A stretch of DNA of 64,000 bases, taken from positions 62,001 through 126,000 of the forward strand of contig CAWJPF010000013.1 in NCBI GenBank assembly GCA_963844625.1, written 5' to 3'. A model generated the notes under the pieces. It was not told the DNA's origin and did no database searches. It saw only the letters and a list, made by a program, of their open reading frames with translations. Position numbers and translations under genes: made by a program. Below are positions 58,057-64,000 of this stretch, one piece after another. The stretch's first letter is position 1. Every line of letters starts with the position of its first letter. Source of the DNA: Palsa-504 sp963844625 (GTDB lineage Bacteria; Actinomycetota; Actinomycetes; Streptosporangiales; Streptosporangiaceae).

Positions 58057-59310
58057 ATGGACGTGAAGGCGGTGAGCAGGTTCGGGGCGACGTTCGTGAC
58101 CGACACCACGAACCCGCCGGCCCCGCGTCCTGGCTGGCTGCGGCGCGGGCGATACAACCTCGTCGAGGTCGCCGACGTGATCACCGCGCTGATCTGCTTC
58201 GCCATCACCAACTCGACGCTGACCAACGCCAACGCCAGCCACCACGGCCACCATTCGACCGGCGTGCTGGTCCTGCTCGCGTTCGTCGTCTGCGCGCCGC
58301 TCGCGCTGCGCACGCGGTTCCCGCTCAGCGCGTGGGCGTTTTCCGCGGCGGCCCTCATCTGGATCAGCCTGGTGATCCCGCCGGGCTCGCTCGGCGGGCC
58401 AGACTTCCCGGCGGCGGGCGCACTCGTCTACGGCCTGTGCCTGTACGCGGTGACGGTGCGCTGCCGGCCGCGGATCGTGGTCGGGGCGGCGGCCGTCACC
58501 GTGGCCGGGGCCACGTTCATCGACCCGGGGTCGACTCCCGCGGCCGTCTTCCTGACCGCGGTCGCCATCCTGCTCGGCGTCGTGGTCCGGGTGCGGCGCA
58601 GCGGCGAGCGCCAGCTCGAGGAGCAGGAGCGCCGGCACTCCGGCGAGCGCGCGCTGCTCGAGGAGCGGCAGCGCATCGCCCGGGAACTGCACAACGTGGT
58701 CGCCCATCACATGTCGGTGATCGCGATCCAGGCCGAGGCGGCGCCCTACAAGACCGCCGACCCGCCGCCGGAGCTGGTGGAGAGCTTCGGCGAGATCAGG
58801 GCGAGCGCGCTGGCCGGCCTGACCGAACTGCGCCGCGTGCTGGGCGTGCTGCGCACCAGCGGACAGGACACCGCGCCGCAGCCCGGGCTGGCCGATCTGG
58901 ACGCCCTGCTCGACTCGGCCCGCAGCGGCGGCGTGTCGGTCACCGTGACCAGCAGCGGAGATCCCGTGACGCTGCCGGAGGGCGTGGACCTGTCCGGCTA
59001 CCGCATCGTGCAGGAGGCGCTGAGCAACGCGATGCGGTACGCACCGGGATCGCATGTCCGGCTGCACCTGGCGTACCGCCCCGACGGCCTGGCCCTCGAG
59101 GTCCGCAACGACGCCGCTCCCGCGGCGAGCAGGACCGTCCCGGTCCTGGTGGCCAGCGGGGCCCGGGCCGCCGGGGGCGGCCAGGGCCTGGTCGGCATGC
59201 GGGAGCGTGCCACGATGCTGGGCGGGAGCCTGGAGGCGGGCCCGACCGGAGACGGGGGGTTCCGGGTGACCGCGGTCCTGCCGGTGAGCCCGCCCGAGGA
59301 GGCGCCGTGA
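58057..59310 (+). CDS. Sensor histidine kinase, NarL/DesK class
   Basis: 417 residues. Four membrane helices between about residues 35 and 175, then a coiled coil (RRSGERQLEEQERRHSGERA), HisKA_3 box RIARELHNVVAHHMSVIAIQ, N-box QEALSNAMRYAP and G-box GGGQGLVGMRERA. The residue after the phosphoacceptor His is Asn, not the Asp/Glu that normally acts as general base in this class (the 37658 kinase keeps Asp). Autophosphorylation or phosphatase balance could be altered. The stop overlaps the GTG of the response regulator. Confidence 0.87.
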   Translation: MDVKAVSRFGATFVTDTTNPPAPRPGWLRRGRYNLVEVADVITALICFAITNSTLTNANASHHGHHSTGVLVLLAFVVCAPLALRTRFPLSAWAFSAAALIWISLVIPPGSLGGPDFPAAGALVYGLCLYAVTVRCRPRIVVGAAAVTVAGATFIDPGSTPAAVFLTAVAILLGVVVRVRRSGERQLEEQERRHSGERALLEERQRIARELHNVVAHHMSVIAIQAEAAPYKTADPPPELVESFGEIRASALAGLTELRRVLGVLRTSGQDTAPQPGLADLDALLDSARSGGVSVTVTSSGDPVTLPEGVDLSGYRIVQEALSNAMRYAPGSHVRLHLAYRPDGLALEVRNDAAPAASRTVPVLVASGARAAGGGQGLVGMRERATMLGGSLEAGPTGDGGFRVTAVLPVSPPEEAP

Positions 59311-59969
59311 CGATCCGCGTGGTCGTGGCCGACGACCAGGGCATGGTGCGGTCGGGCTTTTCCATCCTGCTCAATGCGCAGCCCGACATCGAGGTGGTCG
59401 GCGAGGCCGTCAACGGGCAGGAAGCCATCGCCCGGGTCGCCGAGCTGAACCCCGATGTCATCCTCATGGACGTCCGCATGCCGGTGCTCGACGGCCTGCA
59501 GGCCACCCGGCAGATCACGGCGGCAGGCGACGGCGCGCCCCGGATCCTGGTCCTGACCACCTTCGACCTGGACGACTACGTGTACGAGGCGCTGCGCTCC
59601 GGCGCCAGCGGCTTCCTGCTCAAGGACGCCTCGGCCGGCGAACTCGCCGCGGCCGTCCGGGTGGTCGCGGCCGGCGACGCGCTGCTGGCCCCCGGGGTGA
59701 CCCGCCGCCTGATCGCGGAATTCGCCCGCCTGGGCGCGCCCCGGTCCGCCACCCGCAAGAACCTCGACGGTCTGACCGAACGCGAGACCGAGGTGCTGGC
59801 CCTGGTGGCCCGCGGCATGTCCAACGGCGAGATCGCCGCCCACCTGGTCGTCGCGGAGCAGACGGTCAAGACGCACGTCAGCCGCGTGCTGATGAAGCTC
59901 GCGTTGCGCGACCGCGCTCAGGCCGTGGTCTTCGCGTACGAGAGCGGCCTCATCCGCCCCGGAGAGTAG
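59307..59969 (+). CDS. LuxR/NarL-type response regulator
   Basis: 220 residues from a GTG start in a GTGA overlap. Receiver: DD at the N-terminus, phosphoacceptor Asp in VILMDVRMPVLDG, Thr in LVLTTFD and Lys in LLKDAS. GerE helix-turn-helix: LTERETEVLALVARGMSNGE then IAAHLVVAEQTVKTHV. Partner of the preceding kinase and paralogous to the regulator at 38854 (same overall layout, about the same length). Regulon unknown; the CPBP gene follows after five bases. Confidence 0.93.
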   Translation: MTIRVVVADDQGMVRSGFSILLNAQPDIEVVGEAVNGQEAIARVAELNPDVILMDVRMPVLDGLQATRQITAAGDGAPRILVLTTFDLDDYVYEALRSGASGFLLKDASAGELAAAVRVVAAGDALLAPGVTRRLIAEFARLGAPRSATRKNLDGLTERETEVLALVARGMSNGEIAAHLVVAEQTVKTHVSRVLMKLALRDRAQAVVFAYESGLIRPGE

Positions 59970-59973
59970 CCGC

Positions 59974-60843
59974 ATGCCCGGCCGAGCCCGCCCAGCCGAC
60001 GTGGCCTTCGCCGCGGCGGCCTGCATCGTGCTGGCCGGCTATAACAACCTGGCGGGAGTCCGGCCCTGGCACCGGCGGTGGTATCCGGCGGTCAATGCGC
60101 TGGCCGCCACGGCCACCCTGGCCGCCGCGGCCGCCAGCGGGCTGACCCCAGCCGACCTTGGCCTGCGGCGGGACCGGCTCCGGGCCGGGCTCAGGCTGGG
60201 CTCGGCGGCGGCCGCGCCGGTCGTGGCCGCGATCGGGCTGGCCGCGCTGACCCCGGCCACCCGGCCGCTGCTCAACGACCAGCGGATCGCCGGCCTGGAC
60301 CGGCGCCAGCTCGCCTACTACGTGCTCCTGCGCATCCCGGTCGGCACCGTCGCCTGGGAGGAGATCGCGTTCCGTGGGGTGCTCCAGGCCGCGCTGCGCC
60401 GGGTGCTGGCCGAGCCCGCGGCCACCGCCGTGACCAGCGCGGTGTTCGGCCTGTGGCACATCCGCCCGACCGCCGAGGCGCTGGCGGTCAACCGGCTCGC
60501 GGCCGGCCGCGGCGCCCGGATCACCTCGGTCACCGCCGTGGCGGCCGGGACCGCGGGGGCGGGCGCGCTGCTGTCCCTGCTGCGGGAACGCTCCGGCAGC
60601 CTGGCCGCGCCGGTATTGCTGCACCTGGCCGCCAACTGCGTGGCCCCGCTGGCCAGCGCCCTGGCCCGACCTACCGACGATCGGCCGTGGATGCCTCGGC
60701 GAGGCGGGCGTGCAGCCGCGCCCGGATCTCCTCGGGGGTGTAGGCGCGGCGGCGCCGCTGGTCCCGTGCGATCACGACCCCGGTGGCCGCGACGCTCGCG
60801 AAGGCGGCCAGGCCGAGTATCTTCCACCAGCGCATCTGCCTAG
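59974..60843 (+). CDS. CPBP-type intramembrane protease
   Basis: Membrane protein with about eight helices. The CPBP/Abi metal-site motifs are present: VAWEEIAFRGVLQ (EExxxR), SAVFGLWHIRPT (FxxxH) and LLHLAANCVAP (HxxxN-like). Members process prenylated or membrane substrates or confer immunity; this one may act with the kinase and regulator in front of it. The conserved domain ends near residue 230. The last 55 codons are Arg/Gly/Pro-rich and antisense to a small minus-strand gene, so the true stop may have been lost by a frameshift. Confidence 0.8.
   Translation: MPGRARPADVAFAAAACIVLAGYNNLAGVRPWHRRWYPAVNALAATATLAAAAASGLTPADLGLRRDRLRAGLRLGSAAAAPVVAAIGLAALTPATRPLLNDQRIAGLDRRQLAYYVLLRIPVGTVAWEEIAFRGVLQAALRRVLAEPAATAVTSAVFGLWHIRPTAEALAVNRLAAGRGARITSVTAVAAGTAGAGALLSLLRERSGSLAAPVLLHLAANCVAPLASALARPTDDRPWMPRRGGRAAAPGSPRGCRRGGAAGPVRSRPRWPRRSRRRPGRVSSTSASA
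60671..60835 (-). CDS. Small single-pass membrane protein
   Basis: 54 residues: MRWWKILGLAAFASVAATGV, VIARDQRRRRAYTPEEIRAR, LHARLAEASTADRR. One N-terminal membrane helix, an arginine stop-transfer patch, then a TPEEIRARLHARL helix, the standard plan of a common class of short actinobacterial membrane proteins. It overlaps, antisense, the 3' tail of the CPBP gene. Its coding pattern looks better than the CPBP tail in the same bases. Confidence 0.65.
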   Translation of the reverse strand: MRWWKILGLAAFASVAATGVVIARDQRRRRAYTPEEIRARLHARLAEASTADRR

Positions 60844-60852
60844 GCTACAACT

Positions 60853-61509
60853 GTGCCTGACGTACGCATCGGCCTGGATGAGGCCCTCGACCTGACCCGC
60901 ACCGGCGACGTGTGGCTGTTCCGCGGGCACACCGCGGCCGACCGGGCTATCCAGCTGACGACCAACAGCCCGGTCAACCACGTCGGCATGTCGGTGGTCC
61001 TGGATGACCTGCCCGCGCTGATGTGGCATGCCGAGCTGGGCAGGTCGCTGCCCGACCTGTGGTCGGGCAGCCGCCAGCGCGGCGCGCAGCTGCATGACCT
61101 GCGCGCGGCCGTCACCCTGTGGGCCACCAGATACGGCCAGCGGGCCTGGCTACGCCAGCTGGAACCTCCGCCCACCCGGGAGATGGAAGACGCGGTGCTG
61201 CGCACCATCGCGCGGCTGGATGGCACGCCGTTTCCGTCCGCAGCCCGGCTCGCCTCCGGGTGGCTGCGCGGGCGGCTGCCACCGATCAGCCGGGGGGCGC
61301 GGGAGGCCGCCCTGGAAACTGCCTACTGCGCGGAAATCGCCGCCGTCACCTACCAGGCCATGGGCCTGCTGCCCGCCCGCCGGCCGAACTGGTATGACGC
61401 CGGCCGGTTCTGGAGCGGGGATGACCTCCGCCTGTCCGCCGGGGCCCGGCTCAGCGGGGAGATCGCCGTGCAGATCCCTGCGGCGCAGCTCTGCGCACCG
61501 AACCACTGA
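60853..61509 (+). CDS. Permuted NlpC/P60-like (YiiX/YycO-type) protein
   Basis: 218 residues. The N-terminal GDVWLFRGHTAADRAIQLTT then NSPVNHVGMSVVLDD supplies the catalytic His first, and the C-terminal LETAYCAEIAAVTYQAMGLL supplies the Cys, the order of circularly permuted papain-like NlpC/P60 enzymes. A lipid- or peptide-hydrolase role is inferred. No signal peptide, so probably cytoplasmic or peripheral. Divergent from the small membrane protein. Confidence 0.65.
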   Translation: MPDVRIGLDEALDLTRTGDVWLFRGHTAADRAIQLTTNSPVNHVGMSVVLDDLPALMWHAELGRSLPDLWSGSRQRGAQLHDLRAAVTLWATRYGQRAWLRQLEPPPTREMEDAVLRTIARLDGTPFPSAARLASGWLRGRLPPISRGAREAALETAYCAEIAAVTYQAMGLLPARRPNWYDAGRFWSGDDLRLSAGARLSGEIAVQIPAAQLCAPNH

Positions 61510-61593
61510 CACTCGCCGGCGTTACCGCTCGCCATCACACTCCATGAATGACCTCCGGACCTTCCCCATAGGCCCGGCCGTCATGGGGCATGA

Positions 61594-62430
61594 TTACTGC
61601 TTGTTCGCCGGCCGGAGGTCGGGCGTGTCGTCGGGGAACACGGGGACTTCGGCGCCGCCGTCGATTTCGATGATCTTGCCGGTGATGTAGCTCGCGGCGG
61701 GTGAGGCGAGCCACCGGGCGGTGCTGGCGACGTCCGCGACTGTGGCCAGCCGGTGCAGCGGGGTGGCGGAGACGATCCGCGCCCGCAGCTCATCGGTGAG
61801 CGCCTGCTTCAGGGCGTCGGTCTCCACCACGCCGGGGGCGATCCCGTTCACCCGGACGCCGGGCGCGAGCTCCGCCGCCAGGAGGCGGGTCAGCTGGGTG
61901 ACGGCCGCCTTGATGGTTCCGTAGGTCACCATCCCCCGGGCGACGAGGCGGTCCATTCTCGAGGTGATGTTGACCACCGAGCCGCGGCCGCTGTCCAGCA
62001 GGTACGGAGTCGCCCGTTTGGTGAGCTCAAACGGTACGGCCACGTTGAAGTGGAACGCCTCGTCCAGCACCTCCGGGGTCGTGTCGAGGTAGCGGGCGGG
62101 CATCGCCCCGCCGGCGTTGTTGACGAGGATGTCGAGCCTGCCGTGCTCGGCGATGGCACACTCGATGATCTTCACCACCTGGGACACGTCGGTGAGGTCG
62201 GCGGGGATACCCAGCGCCGTTCGGCCCAATGCCTGTACGGAAGCGGCAACATGGCCGAGGTCGGCCGCGGTCCGGGCCACCAGGATCAGGTCCGCCCCGG
62301 CTCGGGCGTAGGCGAGGGCAATGGCCGCCCCGATCCCCCGGCCTGCGCCAGTGACGAGGGCAACGTACCCGTCAAGCCGGAACTCATCGGCGCCTTCACC
62401 GGGAGGCGCCGCTTGCCCTGCCTGCGTCAT
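61594..62430 (-). CDS. Short-chain dehydrogenase/reductase
   Basis: 278 residues. Rossmann motif VTGAGRGIGAAIALAYARAG, NNAG, the catalytic VNITSR...YGTIK (Ser, Tyr, Lys) and PGVVETDA. The classical SDR family, with NAD(P)(H); the conserved ITGKIIEIDGGAE is at the C-terminus. The start at 62430 (AAAGGAG upstream) is preferred to a seven-codon longer frame. Substrate unknown; no regulator adjacent. Confidence 0.88.
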   Translation of the reverse strand: MTQAGQAAPPGEGADEFRLDGYVALVTGAGRGIGAAIALAYARAGADLILVARTAADLGHVAASVQALGRTALGIPADLTDVSQVVKIIECAIAEHGRLDILVNNAGGAMPARYLDTTPEVLDEAFHFNVAVPFELTKRATPYLLDSGRGSVVNITSRMDRLVARGMVTYGTIKAAVTQLTRLLAAELAPGVRVNGIAPGVVETDALKQALTDELRARIVSATPLHRLATVADVASTARWLASPAASYITGKIIEIDGGAEVPVFPDDTPDLRPANKQ

Positions 62431-62593
62431 CTGCCGTCTCCTTTGGAGCATGGTTTGTAACAGGGACCATCATCTGTTAGTGACGGACGGGGCGGAAGGA
62501 GGCGGCTCCCCGCAGACAATACGGCGGTCAGCTCGGCCGCCCGTTCGGGAGATTAAACTTGACGCTGGCGTACCCGCGTAGGGTGGAAGGTCC

Positions 62594-63445
62594 ATGAGCG
62601 ACGCTGACCTGCGGATCGACCCGCTGACGGGCGCGTATGTGGTTGTCACCCCCTGGCGGCAGCAGCGTCCTGATCGCCCCGATGGGCGGTGCCCGTTCTG
62701 CCCGGGCGGGCTCGAGGCCCCCGAGCCCTATGACGTCCGGCATTTCCCGAACCGCTGGCCTGCGCTGCCCGGCGGGTGCCACGAAGTCATCTTGCACAGC
62801 CCGGATCACACTGCTTCTTTCCCGGTCCTGGGCGAGGAACAGGCGGCCCGGGTGGTGGAGCTGTGGTCGGCGCGCACCGCTGCGCTCGGGTCACGCAACG
62901 ACGTCAGGTACGTGTTCGTGTTCGAGAACCGCGGGCGGCAGATCGGGGCCACGATCGATCATCCGCACAGCCAGATCATGGCCTTTCCCATGATCCCGCC
63001 GGCCGTGGCAGCCGAGCTTTCTGCGGGCAAATGCGAGCTGTGCCAAGGGGTCGACGACGATCTGGTGGTGATCCGCCGGTCGGGCTGGCAGGCGGCGGTG
63101 CCGTGGGCGCCCTCGTGGCCGTATGAGATGCTGCTCTCCCCCGGCCGCCACGTACCCGATCTGCCCGCGGCGGGCCCGGAGTTGCGGGCCGGGCTGGGCG
63201 CGGTGCTGGTGGAGGCGCTCACCCGGATGGAACGGCTGCTGGGGCGCGATACGCCCTACATGCTCTGGATCCACCAGCGGCCGGCGGACGGCAGCGACTG
63301 GCCCGCCGCGCACCTGCACCTGCATCTGATGCCGGCCCGGCGGGCTCCCGGCGTGGCCCGCCACCTCGCCGCCGCGGAATTCGGCGCGGGCGTCTTCTTC
63401 GATCCCGTCGACCCGCGGCAGGCCGCGGCCCAGTTGCGGCAGTGA
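62594..63445 (+). CDS. galT: Galactose-1-phosphate uridylyltransferase
   Basis: 283 residues. Leloir-pathway enzyme: swaps UMP between UDP-glucose and galactose-1-phosphate. Seen: RPDRPDGRCPFCPGG (zinc cysteines), FENRG, and the active site DHPHSQIMAFPMIPP with the nucleophilic His of HPHxQ. Also CELCQG and the C-terminal HLHLHLMP. Slightly shorter than the E. coli enzyme, as in other actinobacteria. A stop/start overlap (GTGA) couples it to galK. The promoter lies in the 163 bases upstream; no operator is recognised. Confidence 0.9.
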   Translation: MSDADLRIDPLTGAYVVVTPWRQQRPDRPDGRCPFCPGGLEAPEPYDVRHFPNRWPALPGGCHEVILHSPDHTASFPVLGEEQAARVVELWSARTAALGSRNDVRYVFVFENRGRQIGATIDHPHSQIMAFPMIPPAVAAELSAGKCELCQGVDDDLVVIRRSGWQAAVPWAPSWPYEMLLSPGRHVPDLPAAGPELRAGLGAVLVEALTRMERLLGRDTPYMLWIHQRPADGSDWPAAHLHLHLMPARRAPGVARHLAAAEFGAGVFFDPVDPRQAAAQLRQ

Positions 63446-64000
63446 ACCGGGCGGCGCCGCCGGACGCCGGCGGGTGGCCGCCGGACGCCGGCGGGTGGTT
63501 CGCCCGGCAATACGGCCGCGAGCCGGACGGTATCTGGTTCGCGCCCGGGCGGGTCAACCTGATGGGCGGCCCGGACTACAACGAGGTATTCGTGCTGCCG
63601 TTCGCCCTCGGCGCCGGGGTCTACGCCGCGGCTTCGCGCCGCTCCGATGGGCGGATTGCGCTGGTATCCCGGCAGGCGGGCGGCGAGCTTCTGTCCGTTG
63701 ACAAGCTGGAGCCGGGGTCGGTCGGCGGCTGGGCGGCGTATCCGGCCGGGGTGGCGTGGGCGCTGCGCGAGGCGGGTTACCTGCCCGGCGGGGCGGACGT
63801 GGCGATCGACGCCGATCTGCCCGCGGGCGCCGGGCTCTCGTCCTCGGCGGCGCTGGAGTGCGCGGTGGCGCTCGCGCTGACCGGGCTCTACCAGGTGCCG
63901 GTGCCGCGGCGTGAGCTGGCGGCCCTGGCCCGGCGGGCGGAGAACGTCTTCGCCGGCGTGCCCACGGGGATCATGGACCAGACAGCGGCGCTGCTGGGCC
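63442..64000 (+). CDS. galK: Galactokinase-like GHMP kinase, cut by window end
   Basis: First 186 residues. GHMP kinase features: GRVNLMG near residue 37, phosphate-binding loop LPAGAGLSSSAALECAVALA, and PTGIMDQTAAL with the catalytic Asp. The galactokinase signature normally reads GRVNLIGEHTDYN; here it is GRVNLMGGPDYN, one residue shorter and lacking the Glu and His that contact galactose. The partner is a true galT, so galactose is the likely substrate, but specificity could be relaxed or changed. The N-terminus carries an in-frame tandem duplication of PPDAGGW. Confidence 0.82.
   Translation, partial: MNRAAPPDAGGWPPDAGGWFARQYGREPDGIWFAPGRVNLMGGPDYNEVFVLPFALGAGVYAAASRRSDGRIALVSRQAGGELLSVDKLEPGSVGGWAAYPAGVAWALREAGYLPGGADVAIDADLPAGAGLSSSAALECAVALALTGLYQVPVPRRELAALARRAENVFAGVPTGIMDQTAALLG
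63457..63498. repeat. In-frame 21-bp tandem duplication at the start of galK
   Basis: Two identical 21-base units, CCGCCGGACGCCGGCGGGTG + G, at 63457-63477 and 63478-63498, encoding PPDAGGW twice. Probably replication slippage. Confidence 0.9.

Noticed and set aside
58332..59306. Open frame overlapping the second kinase
   Set aside because: Shadow in another frame; the response regulator itself starts at 59307.
1..64000. tRNA, rRNA, CRISPR arrays, prophage modules
   Set aside because: No tRNA-like cloverleaf, rRNA conserved block, regularly spaced repeat array or phage structural gene was found by eye; short RNAs could be missed without a model search.

Overview
The window is high-GC DNA with GTG and ATG starts, dense four-base stop/start overlaps, a WhiB7-type regulator, a deazaflavin (F420)-type nitroreductase, an Lsr2-like DNA-binding domain and many TetR, LysR and MarR regulators facing transporters or enzymes. 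This points to a soil-type actinobacterium, possibly of the Streptosporangiales or a neighbouring order. That placement is inference from gene content; no rRNA or tRNA gene was seen, and there is no CRISPR array or phage module.

Layout. 1-6.5 kb: decayed genes (aminoglycoside kinase, ISAs1 transposase, histidine kinase, LysR, two TetR genes) around a secreted protein, an aldo/keto reductase and a PLP enzyme. 6.5-16 kb: DHA2 exporter, zinc alcohol dehydrogenase with a coupled 51-residue protein, a second MFS exporter facing a LysR regulator, a patatin-like protein and a 472-residue unknown. 15.5-24.5 kb: TetR with an ABC-2 exporter operon, a lysine-rich micropeptide facing a helix-turn-helix gene, F420 and VOC enzymes, MarR, EamA, CGNR, OsmC and WhiB7. 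25-37 kb: copper amine oxidase, MpaB-type oxygenase, carboxylesterase plus Baeyer-Villiger-type monooxygenase, sugar-kinase-like and Nudix enzymes, DUF1841 and DUF2786 proteins. 36.7-39.7 kb: a two-component system and a secreted barrel protein enclosed by a 69-bp inverted repeat. 40-45 kb: an island with a degenerate IS1380-family element, an IS3 scrap and a frameshifted RelA/SpoT-like toxin cassette with its likely immunity gene. 45-57 kb: AhpD-like protein, FAD monooxygenase facing TetR, a ribbon-helix-helix/VOC/methyltransferase operon, MFS facing TetR, nitronate monooxygenase, acyl-CoA dehydrogenase, a toxin-antitoxin pair, and an acyltransferase/hydrolase pair. 58-64 kb: a second two-component system, a CPBP protease, a permuted NlpC/P60-like protein, a short-chain dehydrogenase and the start of a galT-galK operon.

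A recurring theme is regulator plus divergent target with palindromes between them (3.2, 11.2, 15.5, 18.6, 20.1, 47.6 and 51.7 kb). Many loci also carry single-base frameshifts or are only gene ends, so this is either an actively decaying accessory region or an assembly with residual indel errors.

The least explained structure is repetitive. At least eight copies of a palindromic element with a GTTCGG/CCGAAC core sit at gene ends. A second hairpin family has two copies whose arms co-vary. A 69-bp inverted pair and a 65-bp direct pair bracket small gene blocks. The strongest candidates for an undescribed system are the RelA/SpoT-like toxin with its neighbour (43.7-44.9 kb), the lysine-rich micropeptide locus with its 18-bp palindrome (18.5-18.9 kb), and the GTTCGG element family.
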